Source of the DNA: Siphonodentalium dalli
Taxonomy: Eukaryota > Mollusca > Scaphopoda > Gadilida > Siphonodentaliidae
Assembly: GCA_032622095.1 (NCBI GenBank)
Contig: CP136068.1
Coordinates: 151,861,151 to 151,925,150, forward strand
Direction of reading: 5' to 3'
Length of the DNA: 64,000 bases
The notes under the pieces were generated by a model. That model saw only the letters and a program-made list of their open reading frames with translations, searched no databases and was not told the DNA's origin. The position numbers and the translations under genes were made by a program. Positions 41,997-52,926 of this stretch are shown here, one piece after another. Numbering within the stretch: position 1 is the stretch's first letter; each line of letters starts with the position of its first letter.

Positions 41997-42736
41997 TATG
42001 GGAGGCCCTTTTCACATTTATTATTTATTTGCGCTTAAGCGCAAATATGTGTTTATCAATTTATTTGCGCTTAAGCGCAAATACCTAACACTCCCTTCCT
42101 TCCCTCTGATTGTGAATGATTGAGTCCATCTCATAGTATATTATAATGGGCCCATAGTAATAGCCCCATAAAGACTCGAAGTTGAAGAAAAAACATAGAT
42201 TTCCATATGCATATCAGCATCTCTGTCCCTGGTGTCCCAGGAATTGGTGTCTCACTTCAAGAGCTCTAGTATATTTTTTAAAGAGATATCTCCTGCACAG
42301 ATATATACCATTTCCATGGCCATAAAAAGGGAATTAGGGGTTACCGGGGGGCTTGCTTCCTTCATATGGTGTACTTATTGACTTGAAATAGGGGGAAAAA
42401 CCCTATTTTCATATTATCAGCATCCCTGTCCCCAAGAATGTGTGTCTCCATCACAGAGATCAAGTATATTTTATAAATGAGACATATCCTGCACAGATCT
42501 ATACCATTTCCATGTCATAAAAGGGATCTAGGGGTTACTGGGGGATTGCTTCCCTCATATGGTGGGCCTATATAGACTTGAGTGATGTGTTTAGGCCTGT
42601 GCCATTTAAAATTAATTCAGGGGGGAATCAATGAATATTAATTTGTATTTGCGCTTAAGCGTAAATATTTGCGCTTAAGCGTAAATATTTGCGCTTAAGC
42701 GCAAATAAATAATAAATGTGAAAAGGGCCTCCCATA
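41997..42736. mobile_element. TIR element with repeated 20-bp palindromes
   Basis: 740 bp bounded by TATGGGAGGCCCTTTTCACA and its complement, continuing inward through ATTTATTATTTATT. The 6-bp GATTGC lies outside both ends (41991-41996, 42737-42742). Palindrome ATTTGCGCTTAAGCGCAAAT occurs at 42027 and 42063 on the left and, two copies with one change and one exact, at 42647, 42667 and 42687 on the right. The interior is a diverged tandem duplication of about 205 bp (42167-42367, 42368-42575). No transposase. Confidence 0.65.
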
Positions 42737-42749
42737 GATTGCGGCATAG

Positions 42750-43610
42750 TCTAGTATATATTTTGGAAGATCTGTGTGTGTGTGTGTCTGTGTGTGTCTG
42801 TTCGCGATGGACTCGAAAACGGCCCAGTCGATTTCGATGAATCTTGGTATGTGGGCGTATTTTCGGCCGGGGAGTGACATAGGCCTATTAATTTGCCCGT
42901 GCGACGTGACCTTGACCTTGAAATCTGGTAATTTCAATGTCAAACGCCCGAATATCACGGGATTTCGATTAAACTTGGTATGTGGGGGTACTTTCGACCG
43001 TGGAGTGGCATGGGCCTGTTAATTTGCCCGTGCGACATGACCTTGAAATCGGGTCATTTCAAGGTCAAACGCCCGAATATCACGGGATTTCGATGAAACT
43101 TGGTATGTGGGGGTACTTTCGGCCGTGGAGTGGCATGGTCCTGTTAATTTGCCCGTGCGACGTGACATTGACCTTGACATCGGGTCATTTCAAGGTCAAA
43201 CGCCCGAATATCACGGGATTTCGATGAAACTTGGTATGTGGGGGTACTTTCGTATTGGGAGTCTCATAAGCATATTCATTTGCCCGTGCGACGTGACCTT
43301 GAAATCGGGTCAATTCAAGGTCAAATCGCCAATTTTGATGGGATTTCGACGAAATTTGATACATGGGAGTACTTTTGTCTACTGGGTGTTTTGGACGGGT
43401 CGAGACGTGACCACGACCTGACCTTGACCTTCTAAATGATCAATTCAAGGTCAAATCGGGTAAAACCGGATGGATTTCGATGGGCACGTTTGTCGGGTAC
43501 TTTTGTCCGGGCAGTGTTTTGGACGGGTCAAATCGTTACCCCAACTGACATTGAACTTCAAAATTGTCAATTCAAGGTCAAAGCCCGGACGAAGTCGGGT
43601 CACCTTCTAG
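42750..43610 (+). mobile_element. Helitron-like element with tandem-repeat core, copy 1
   Basis: Starts TCTAGTATATATTTTGG, then a GT microsatellite, then about five units of roughly 130 bp (each with TTTGCCCGTGCGACGTGACC, CAAGGTCAAACGCCCGAA and AACTTGGTATGTGGGGGTAC), and ends with hairpin CCCGGACGAAGTCGGG, six bases, CTAG and T. A 5' TC, a 3' hairpin and CTAG before T are Helitron hallmarks. A microsatellite plus tandem core resembles Helitron-associated (HINE/pearl-like) elements known from bivalves and flies. No Rep/helicase ORF; frames across the units are repeat translations. Confidence 0.65.
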
Positions 43611-44402
43611 TCTATTATATATTTTGGGAAATCTCTGTGTGTGAGGGTGAGGGTGTGTGTGTGAGGGTGTGTATGTGTGTGTGTTCGCGATGGACTCGAA
43701 AACGGCCTAGCCGATTTCGATTAAACTTGGTATGTGGGGATATTTTCGGCCGGGAAGTGGCATATGCCTATTAATTTGCCCGTGCGACGTGACTTTCACC
43801 TTGAAATCGGGTCATTTCAAGGTCAAACGCCCGAATATCACGGAATTTCAATGAAACTTTGTATGTGGGGGTACTTTCGGCCGGGGAGTGGCATAGGCCT
43901 ATTGATTTGCCCGTGCGATGTGACCTTGACCTTGAAATCTGGTCATTTCAAGGTCAAACGCCCGAATATCACGGGATTTCGATGAAAATTAGTGTCTAGG
44001 GATGCTTTCGTATGGGGAGTCTCATAAGCCAATTCATTTTCCCGTGCGACGTGACGTTGAAATCGGGTCAATTCAAGGTCAAATCGCGAATTTTTATGGG
44101 ATTTCCACGAAATTTGATACATATGGTTACTTTTGTCCACTGAGTGTTTTGGACGGGTCAAATCGTGACCCCGACCTGACATTGACCTTCAAACTGATCA
44201 ATTCAAGGTCTAATCGGGTAAAACCGGATGGATTTCGACGGGTACTTTTGTCGGGTACTTTTGTCCGGGCAGTGTTTTGGACGGGTCAAATCGTGACCCC
44301 ACCTGACCTTGACCTTAAAAATTGACAATTCAAGGTCAAATCGCGCAATTCGCCGAAAAGCAGAGGGGAAACAGCCCGGACGAAGTCGGGTCCACCCGCT
44401 AG
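43611..44402 (+). mobile_element. Helitron-like element with tandem-repeat core, copy 2
   Basis: Begins TCTATTATATATTTTGGG immediately after the CTAG of copy 1, giving a head-to-tail pair. It has a GT/GAGGGT microsatellite, similar core units and a 3' end with CCCGGACGAAGTCGGG, CTAG and T at 44403. The core units in the right half are diverged in the same way as in copy 1, so the two are full-length relatives. Confidence 0.65.
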
Positions 44403-44472
44403 TTTAATATATACTTAAACAATATGGTTTTACATCTGAACAATTTACATTTTAGCAGGTCGTCCTTATATA

Positions 44473-44709
44473 CGCTCCAGTCTCAAGCAATCGACATCAT
44501 TTTTAGCTCGGATTCGTTGAGCCTTGTCGTTTCTTTCGCTGTACTGTACAAGTCCATTTCCGGACTAATCTCTAGCATTGTATCTGGCTCTTTATATCTT
44601 ATTGTGTAGACTGTGCAGTCTGTCTGTGTTTATGTGCAACTTTCTGACTGACTGACTCCTGACTGACTGACTGACCGACTCACTGCCGCTTGTTAATTCG
44701 CAAGCAGTG
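44473..44709 (+). repeat. Direct duplication Q, copy 1, with (GACT)n
   Basis: Shares CGCTCCAGTCT, TTTTTAGCTCGGATT, TTGTCGTTT, TTATTGTGTAGACTGTG and a GACT array with 44879-45160. It ends near CTTGTTAATTCGC. Confidence 0.75.
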
Positions 44710-44878
44710 TCATCCATCAGCCGTGAAGGTTCGTGACTGTGACTATAGAACGTTCATAACTATATAACAATAGATTTAGTGTTCGTATGACGGACAGTGG
44801 ACATTAACCTGTCTTGTCATTTCTGTAATCACAACACACGCAGTATATCTCCCAATTCATTATTAACGTGTGTTGTTC

Positions 44879-45160
44879 GCTCCAGTCTCTAACAATCAAC
44901 ATCCTTTTTAGCTCGGATTAGCCGTAGCGTTGTCGTTTGTTTCGCTGTATAAGCCCATTCCCGGATTATTCTCTGGCATTGTGTCCGGCTTTATCGGTCT
45001 TATTGTGTAGACTGTGTCGTCTGCCCGTGGGTATATGTGTAACTCTCTGACTGACTGACTGACCGACTGACTTCCCGAAAGACTGACTTGACTGACTGAC
45101 CGACTGACTGACTTACTTACTTACTGTCCGACTGGTTGACTTCTTGTTAATTCGCCAGTG
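44879..45160 (+). repeat. Direct duplication Q, copy 2, with (GACT)n
   Basis: Second copy about 170 bp after the first; its microsatellite is longer and includes TTAC repeats. Confidence 0.75.
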
Positions 45161-47580
45161 CTTATATGGTATGCTGGTCGTGTTCACATACTCTCTTAAA
45201 TAAAGCGATTGATTTGGGTACGCCAGAGTACCAGTAGCCCCTATAGTACCAAAACAGCATGATAACATATGCCTTTAGAACCAGTATAACGCTGTAGAAC
45301 CAATAGATCATAGGCTCCACAGAGTACCAAATCGTTGACTCAAAGCTGATTGGATGAGACGATCACGTGTGTCGGGTGTCGAGTGCAAATGATCAAATTG
45401 AAGTGAACAAAATGGCATCTCATCGACTCGCTGTTATAGATCTCTCGTTTAAAAGTACTTATAACAACGGAGAAACACGACACAACACCCGCTTTTATCT
45501 TTTATTTAAAGGCGAATTCGGCCTCGACTTACGGGTACACTTTTGAAGTTTTAGTGTGGCCTAAAATGAAACAATTTGGTTACTAAACAACGAAGGCGTG
45601 AAAATTGAAATGATAAATATTTTTTATTTTGGCGAAATTTGGCGAAATTGGATCAACTAATTACTTCTTGTACTGTACATGTTCTGGAATAATGTCAACA
45701 CTATTTGATTTGGGTCTGAATGTGAATCGGAGAAGCTGTTAAACTACAAAAACCGGTCGAAACTGAGAAAGTTTAGTCGGAATTGATGTGTCGATATTCT
45801 CTTCTTCGAAATTAATTATCGCGAACTGACGTGTAGAGACAGATCAGCCACTCGTCTCATGATACATCATATTCATCTATTTCCACAGAAACATAAGTGT
45901 GGCCATGTCTACGAGTTGAGAGCCGTGTCGTAAAATCATCGTCCAGTTTCGGAGTCTGCTGAACATCGTTTTGAATGTTTCTACGGAGTCTGCGACGAAC
46001 TGATAGGCCTATTGAATTATAGTGTTGTGATGTATGCATGGACTGGTTGTAAAGTTGTAGGCCGTTAATGGCCGCGGTTGTACCGCCATTCAACCACAGT
46101 CAAGTGGTATCACTACGATTGACATTTTTCTTATACAGCATTGCTTTATAAATGCATGACATTCTTATGTCTCATCCTAATGGCACTTCGGGCGCTCGCC
46201 AAAGTCGAAAAAATGGGTGACATTAGATGCAGGCCAAAATTTAGCATCAAAATATTGCGTTAAGGTGCTCGCTAAAAGAGACAAAACATGCGATGTTATA
46301 TGGCTTTTGGTGGGCAACTAATGTCGCATGTTTTGTTGCTTTCGGTACGTGCCAGAAGTAATTCTATATTGGCTTCTATGGCTTTTTCTATGGCATCGCG
46401 TTTTGTCGTAGCTTATTTCGAGGACTGAGTTAACTATAAACAAAACAATACTGGTATTTCAATTAATAAATTGTTTACGGTTTATACAACAAGTTGGTCA
46501 CTGACCGACATTCGCGAATGCATTATCAATTAAAAAACAAAATATAATTCATATAAACATTACATGAATAATGCGGTCTAACTGCGAACACGATGTGGTA
46601 TCACAGACTTACCCGACACCCGCGTCACAGCATGAGTGCAATCAGGTCGTAGAGAAGAACCATCAGACAGGTCCCACAACAATATATCGAGAAAAATAAT
46701 CCCGAAATAGTTCAACGTCTCGGTAATAACACTTTCTTAATTCTGAAACCAGTGAGACTAATGTAATCACAGCCAGATAAAACCCCGTCGATATTAGTTC
46801 ATCCGACCCGATGTAAATGAAGAGTGCCGGTGGCTTAATTCGAAGATCTTAATAATTCTTCTTAATTGCGTAAAACATATTTCAATATTCTTGCTCTGAG
46901 GCGGTTATTTGACTTTATTTGATCTTTTTGGAGACGCAAACTATATTGGATTACTAATCTCTGTTACAGCGCAGGGTCTTCCAATCTCTAAACAGCAGTA
47001 AAGTAGTCGGGAATATTGACTATTTATTATGTCAGCTCTTGTGATCAGCGTCGATAAATAGTGACGGTGGATGAACCCATATTAGGTCGATGATGGAGTC
47101 AGTGACCCCGTATGAAATCAGTATTATGTGCTTATCCACCATCATATTTTTCAGAAAAATAAAACTCCGTTGTCTCGGGGATATTTTCGGTGTATTCTAA
47201 AGGCTCATAAATTAACTATCAAACTCAATTTGTTGTCCTACTTCTGGTGATTAGACATTTACTCAACCCGTTGTCGTTCAACACCCGTTCAGTCGAATTG
47301 CATATGATGCCGGTTATTTGCATCGATCATGTTATCGCTGCTAAAGTGCTTGGAACCCATATATTGGGCTTACTTAATGTTCTGTGTGGGCTAGTCTCAA
47401 ATTCTCGGCAGATTTTGTGAACATAAATAAGAATCCATTCAGCTTTTTTATGGGAATATATCATCAGAAAGCTATATAAATATGAGAAATGATTGTAGCG
47501 GGTGTACAATTAGTTATTGTGGGCGCTGTTTTGTCTATGGGTCACATTTAGAAAGAACCGGTTCGCGGTTCACACAATGT
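45161..47580. other. About 2.4 kb, no gene seen
   Basis: No repeat partner recognised. A small imperfect hairpin (GACAAAACATGCGA ... TCGCATGTTTTGTTGC) lies at 46287-46340. The 78-residue minus frame at 45857-46093 has no recognised domain. Confidence 0.4.
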
Positions 47581-47589
47581 GCCCCAATG

Positions 47590-48085
47590 ACAACAGCGCC
47601 ATATCCCACAATAACACACCCACTACATTCATTAACGACAACAGCGCCGTATCCCACAATAACACACACTCACTACAATAACACACACCCACTACATTAA
47701 TTAACGACCACAGCGCCGTATCCCACAATAACACACACGCCCACTACATTCATTAACGACCACAGCGCCGTATCCCACAATAACACACACCCACTACATT
47801 AATTAACGACCACAGCGCCATATCCCCCAATAACACACACCCACTACATTAATTAACGACCACAGTGCCATATCCCCCAATAACACACACCCACTACATT
47901 AATTAACGACCACAGCGCCGTATCCCACAATAACACACACCCACTACATTAATTAACGCACAGTGCCGTATCCCCCAATAACACACACCCACTACATTAA
48001 TTAACGCACAGTGCCGTATCCCCCAATAACACACACCCACTACATTAATTAACGCACAGTGCCGTATCCCCCAACACACACCCAC
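47590..48085 (+). repeat. Minisatellite, about 50-bp unit x 9-10
   Basis: Units contain CAGCGCCGTATCCCACAATA, ACACACACCCACTACATT and AATTAACGAC, with small length variants. Peptide repeats on either strand (for example 47903-48094 minus) are artefacts. Confidence 0.9.
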
Positions 48086-48716
48086 TACATTCATTTCTTA
48101 AATAATGAATTTTCTTCCCGTGTTCGGATACAATGAGTTGCGCTATTGTGCGACACTTTTATCATAACAACACAGCACCTAAGCTGCATTTCTGTCGATA
48201 ACACTATGACTCAATCCTTGTTCTGCTTTATGCATGACGTGGAGAATAAATAATATAATTACATTGAAATACACTTCATTTTTTTAAAGTTCGGCAGCGT
48301 TGACAATTTTCACACAGAGAAGGGGACGTATAATACCGAGAACGTGATGTGGCACCGAACCGCATTCAAGTGATTATACAGTGTATGTGAGGCATGTGAC
48401 TAGTGGCTGGTAATCGTTCTGAGCACAAAGAATGTATTGTTGGTATCGAATTATTAAAGGGACTTACGAGCAAGGCGATCGAATTTGGTTCATGCGAAAT
48501 AACACAAAAGTCTGTAGAACAAATATCAGCAACAAGTACATGAACTTTGTTCTCATTATTAATAATTCTCCAATAATGATATTTCGCATATCAACGCCTT
48601 TGTTAGATAGATGGATAGTTTAATGACATAAAACGTCCACACGAGACCGATGTCAAAATAACACAGATATATAACAATGTCAACAATGATTCAACGTAAT
48701 ACTTATACTGTAGTAA
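48086..48716. other. No gene; shares a short segment with 52715-52815
   Basis: AAATAACACAAAAGTCTGTA and ATTATTAATAATTCTCCAAT near 48500-48590 match repeat M at 52715-52815. Nothing else was recognised. Confidence 0.45.
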
Positions 48717-49070
48717 CTATTTCATTATTATATCAGCAGAATCTGACCTTTCTTTGAAAAATGTCCGGACCATGTTGCAGATTATGTTGCATGTATGAGG
48801 CTCGTTGTTTTGCATTATGTATTGGAATTTTTGGCCATCATTCAATCCAATAAATTTATCACTCATCATCCCTATCTCACAAAAGAAGTGTTTACGCATC
48901 TTGTCATATGTTTTGCAGCGCATAAGGAAGTGTTCTTCATTCTCAACCTCCAACAGATTCTTTCATCAAGTGACATGCACTGTTGGCTGTTTATGGCGAC
49001 CCTTTTCAATTTCCAAGTTATGATTACTAATTCGTAGTTTACAAAACATAAGTTATGTAACCATTAATGT
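48717..49070 (-). pseudogene. LINE C-terminal relic with Cys/His module (3)
   Basis: The minus strand gives LRISNHNLEIEKGRHKQP, then two stops where the CxxC should be, then EVENEEHFLMRCKTYDKMRK and a tail to the stop at 48717. The R-x-S-N-H-x-L-E-I-E..GR block followed by E-x-E-x-HFLMRC is typical of LINE C-termini. The upstream Cys pair has been lost. Confidence 0.65.
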
Positions 49071-49365
49071 TACATTGGAATTACCGATAAAAGTCCAATT
49101 CGGCTAAGATACCAACGTTTAAACAAAATTTGACTTTAAAACTTTTGGTAAGGTCAAAGCATTGACAAATATTCTGAAAATCATATTGAGACTAAAGTAT
49201 TTGTACACTGAATGTGCATGTAGACCGTTTTAACTGAGTGGGAGAATCCATTTATTATAACAAAAAAGGTTAACCAGTGGTGGTATAATATCCGGTCGTA
49301 TCTGGGTGAATTTAGTGACGCTATCCCGCCATACGTAACTCGGTGTTGCGGTAAATGTTTGCTCA

Positions 49366-49925
49366 TTATTGGCAGCGGACACTCGTACCACAGTAGCTAT
49401 GGCATAGTAGGTGTGGCAATTTATTATGGTGGAGTTTGGTGACAATTGGTCGTCATAATTATGTGCTGTGGCAATAGCCATGTTGCCCGCTGAGTTTCCA
49501 CACAATGAGTCCACTGGACCAATTAACCCATTGCCTTCACCAAGGTTGATCTCCACTCATTACGTTTTGCTAAATTGTATTGTCTACGAGATATATAATT
49601 GCACGATCGATCGTCCATAATTGTGTTTGACCGTGGCAAACCCTCATCCACTCACATATCATGCACGTGGTACGTTTTATTGATATGATCTAGATGCACG
49701 TTTATCTACAAATATTAATTTCATGCGAATTAAGACAGTTCCCCAATTACGATTTTTATTTTTGCGACGTTTCGTTCAACGCATAATTCCGCTAACAGTA
49801 TCATGTGGGCCGATGAAGCTGTGTCGGAACTGTTAGAGGAAATGCAGCTGAGATAAAGTATCTGGAATAAACAAAGCGAACTATATATACGAGGACCAAA
49901 ACAAGAAAAGGGCTGATTATAAGTG
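49366..49925 (-). mobile_element. Element I, copy 2 (one end truncated)
   Basis: Reverse complement of much of 59926-60464: CCACAGTAGCTATGGCATAG, GGTGTGGCAATTTATTATGG, TATCATGTGGGCCGATGAAG-type text and AGCGAACTATATA. It stops where the foldback at 49928 begins. The 173- and 108-residue minus frames here are not conserved in copy 1. Confidence 0.6.
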
Positions 49926-49927
49926 AT

Positions 49928-50268
49928 ATGACAATCTGCGGGATGGGATGGCATATGGAATAGAATGACAATCTGCGGAACAGAATTTGAATTGCGCGGA
50001 ACGTCCGATATCTCGAGGAATACAGCACGCAGATGGCTCCTTTCTGTGTCTAACGAAAGGCCGATATTCAGTCGTCGTCCGAATAATGAAACTTCTGGTG
50101 TCCGGCCAGTGGCGGGGTTAATATGTGTGGCTGGGGCGAATATCGGCCTTTCGACAAAGCCCTCTATACTTGCTGTATTCCTCGAGATATCGGTCATTCC
50201 ACGCAATTTCAAATTCTGTTCCGCAGATTGCCATTCTATTCCATATTCCATCCCATCCTGCAGATGGA
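49928..50268. mobile_element. Foldback element related to the Mutator-like MITE at 3643
   Basis: Arms of about 115 bp: ATGACAATCTGCGGGATGGG at the left pairs with CCATCCTGCAGAT at the right, and AATCTGCGGAACAGAATTT pairs with AATTCTGTTCCGCAGATT. It shares these terminal sequences with 3643-4172. No clean target duplication was found. Frames of 131 and 89 residues across it are artefacts. Confidence 0.65.
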
Positions 50269-50400
50269 CCTATACGTACTTCCCGCCCACCTGTAGACTG
50301 CATGGTTACTGTTACTACGCACCACAAGCCATCTCAATTCCGCTATCTTTTCAGTGCTAAAATAGCTTCCGGTGAGAAAGGACTGTGTTGTTAAACGCCG
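50269..50400 (-). repeat. Dispersed repeat F, copy 2
   Basis: Matches the promoter-side flank and first codons of the SWIM-like exon at 10842, in opposite orientation (GTAACAGTAACCATGCAGT on the minus strand). The region matching the first codons has ATA where copy 1 has ATG and meets a stop within a dozen codons. Confidence 0.5.
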
Positions 50401-51269
50401 TGTAACACGATAATATAGCTTCGTTCTGAATATCACGATTTTCAAGATACCTTTGTGTGTATATATGCAACATGTAAAAGTGACTGTCGTTAGATATAAA
50501 CAAAAATAGAACCAGTTTTTAAACAAAAAACAGGTGTGATTGTTAGACCACTTCCGATAAACAACAGAGATAGATGTTTAGACATACGTTGAATCAAACG
50601 GTGTAAATGAAGCCATTATGAAACTTCAATATAAAATAGCAAATTTAATATCGAAGCTATGTTAATGGTTCACACCTTGATGAAATAAACCAAAAGGGGG
50701 GTGTACATGTGGTAATTAATCCATAATCCCTCTTTTGTCGAAATAAATATAACGATATCAGTTTACCATACACGAGCGTCCTGAATGAACCATGGTGACA
50801 TCAGGCCGGATGCAAAGGATTATAAAATAATGGCCCTTTAAAATAAAGTACATTAAAGAAAACGCCGACTATCATGGAGTCAGTTACATGTTGCCATGTC
50901 GAGGCAACAATGGCACAAAGTGAACTTGCTCGGTGAAGGTTGCGTGTGTACACCGCGAAGCACGTGCAATGTGTGAAATTTCGTGTAATTCTCTTGGAAA
51001 ACATCTGTTGATTCTCATTTACAAGTACATTGTCGGAGGAAGCTTTAGATTCTCAAATGGATTCAGTAAATTCGACGTTCGCACGAAATCCTACAGGTTA
51101 GTGTGAATAGCAGACATTCGAACTCAATATTACCACGATGTTATAACAGCAACAAATGTATACATTTATAACGAAAAACACTTCACATAAAACACATACT
51201 CGCGGCACAATTAATATTCATAACGCATCATCTGTCGGGACTACTATTTCCACGTTTTAGTCTGAATTA
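50401..51269. other. No gene seen
   Basis: AT-rich, no repeat partner identified. Confidence 0.4.
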
Positions 51270-51901
51270 TCTCATATATATTTTGAAGACCTCTGTCTGT
51301 ATGTTTGTTTGTCTGTCTGTCTGTCTGTCATTAATACAAATCTACGATTCTCGACCGATCGGGACGAAACTTGGTACGTGTGTGTAGTTTGACCAGGCGG
51401 TGAACGTTGTCGTATTGGCGAGCCCGTGCGGCGCCCGCTTCGCGCATGCGCAGACGAGGTCTCGGAAACGGGTGGAGCTATCGACTTGAAATTTGCTATG
51501 TGAATGTATCTTACCCCGGATGCGAATTTTATCGGGTCGCCGAGCCCGTGCGACACCAGCTTCGCGCATGCGCAGACGAGATCTCGGAAACGGGTGGAGC
51601 TATCGACTTGAAATTTGCTATGTGAATGTATCTTGCCCCGGATACGAATTTTATCGGGTCGTCGAGCCCGTGCGACGCCAGCTTCGCGCATGCGCAGACC
51701 AGATCTCGGAAACGGGTGGATCTATCGACTTGAAATTTGGTGTGTGAATGTATCTTGCCCCGGACACGAATTTTATCGGGTCGCCGAGCCCGTGCGACAC
51801 CAGCTTCGCGCATGCGCAGACCAGATCTCGGAAACGGGTGGAGCTATCGACTTGAAATTTGGTTTTTGAATAGCCCGGACAACGTCGGGCTCATCGGCTA
51901 G
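51270..51901 (+). mobile_element. Helitron-like element with tandem-repeat core, copy 3
   Basis: Preceded by A. Starts TCTCATATATATTTTGAAG, then (CTGT)n, then four units of about 123 bp (each with GAGCCCGTGCGAC, CTTCGCGCATGCGCAGAC and AAACGGGTGGAGCTATCGAC). It ends with AGCCCGGACAACGTCGGGCT, six bases, CTAG and T. The termini match copies 1 and 2, but the core repeat is unrelated in sequence, so ends and core evolve separately. Frames across the units are repeat translations. Confidence 0.7.
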
Positions 51902-52139
51902 TGTTATATATAAATATTGAAATTTAAATAACACTAGGATCCGGGTGTGGTCGTTGGCATTGTTTAATCCAGCGTAAAGAGATGTCATAGTTACTTTTCT
52001 ATTTAGGAAACCGAACTAAAACATGTATAAATATCGTTCGTCAACCGGACATGTTCCCCATGCACATATAAACACCATTGTAGCTTTTTAAGACATATTT
52101 TGCTCTCGTGTTCGTAAATTCCATATAGCTTACAACTGT

Positions 52140-52265
52140 TGTTAGGGACCGGCTTGTGGTGCGATTCATATCACTAGGCAGGCGTATGTCGCTTCCGGGT
52201 TTAAGCTATCGGCTCATTGGCTCTAATTGAAATTGGGGCGGTGCATACGGATAGGTCCATTGTCA
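52140..52265 (+). repeat. Dispersed repeat F fragment (diverged)
   Basis: GGCTTGTGGTGCG and GGATAGGTCCATTG match repeat F with a different middle. Confidence 0.4.
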
Positions 52266-52433
52266 TGTCCCGATTATAACTTTTGAAGACTCATTGTGCG
52301 AATATGCAGCGGGCGACATGGCTAGCTATGGCACATTAATTATGACGACTAATTGTCACCAATCTCCGCCATAATAAATTGTCACACCTACTATGCCATC
52401 GCTACTGTGGTACGTGTGTCCGCAGCCATTATA
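52266..52433 (+). repeat. Element I, end fragment
   Basis: Matches the right end of element I at 60330-60464 (GCGGGCGACATGG, AATTGTCACCAA, CACCTACTATGCCATCGCTA, GTGTGTCCGCAGCC). Confidence 0.6.
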
Positions 52434-52489
52434 CACGAGTTGATAAGTAGGTTACTGTGAATAGCAGTCATACATTATTATTGTTGCAG

Positions 52490-52920
52490 AATTGGGAGCA
52501 CCTCCGATGCATTTCTTCAGAGAGTGTTAATCAGACATGTCGACGCACATAACAAAAACATCATTTAGCAAAATTGATAAGTAGTTATCCCGTAGGAATT
52601 GATAAGATAATAAGTTCAACAAACGACCAGTTGTTATCTGTACTTTTATTTGTATGTCGTCTGCTTTTTTCTTCTGAAAACCCCTCCAGATGAGCAGCAC
52701 GAGGCACCACTTATGCCAAATAACACAAAAGTCTGTAGAACAACTATAACTAACAAGTCCATGAAAAAATAGATTGACTTTGTTTGTATGTTTATTATTA
52801 ATAATTATCCAATAATAAGATTTCACACCTACTATGTTATGTAAACGTTAATGGTATTACCGATAAAAGTACACCGCTTATGCTGCTCAGATGGACAATA
52901 GACCATTCCTATTTACATCG
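52490..52920 (+). repeat. Dispersed repeat M
   Basis: Parts recur at 48500-48590, 53545-53635 (GTGTTAAT..GACATGTCGACG) and 60800-60950 (AATAAGTTCAACAAAC, CCTCCAGATGA). The 99-residue minus frame is not conserved. Confidence 0.5.
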
Positions 52921-52926
52921 TTTTAA

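Noticed and set aside
42774-44325. Repetitive peptides with GYFRPGSG and ICPCDVTLTL
   Set aside because: They are translations of the tandem core of Helitron-like elements; frame and stops differ between units and strands.
46600-47220. Possible diverged inverted repeat
   Set aside because: Only short matching patches (around GTCGATATTAGTTCATCC) were found, not a continuous alignment.
47590-48085. CRISPR-like or coding repeat
   Set aside because: Whole 50-bp units repeat with the same intervening text; it is a minisatellite.
49730-50360. Frames of 173 and 131 residues on opposite strands
   Set aside because: They span the junction of element I copy 2 and a foldback element. The reading is not conserved in element I copy 1 or in the related MITE.
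51272-51869. Arg/Ala-rich repetitive frames on both strands
   Set aside because: They are translations of the 123-bp core units of the third Helitron-like element.
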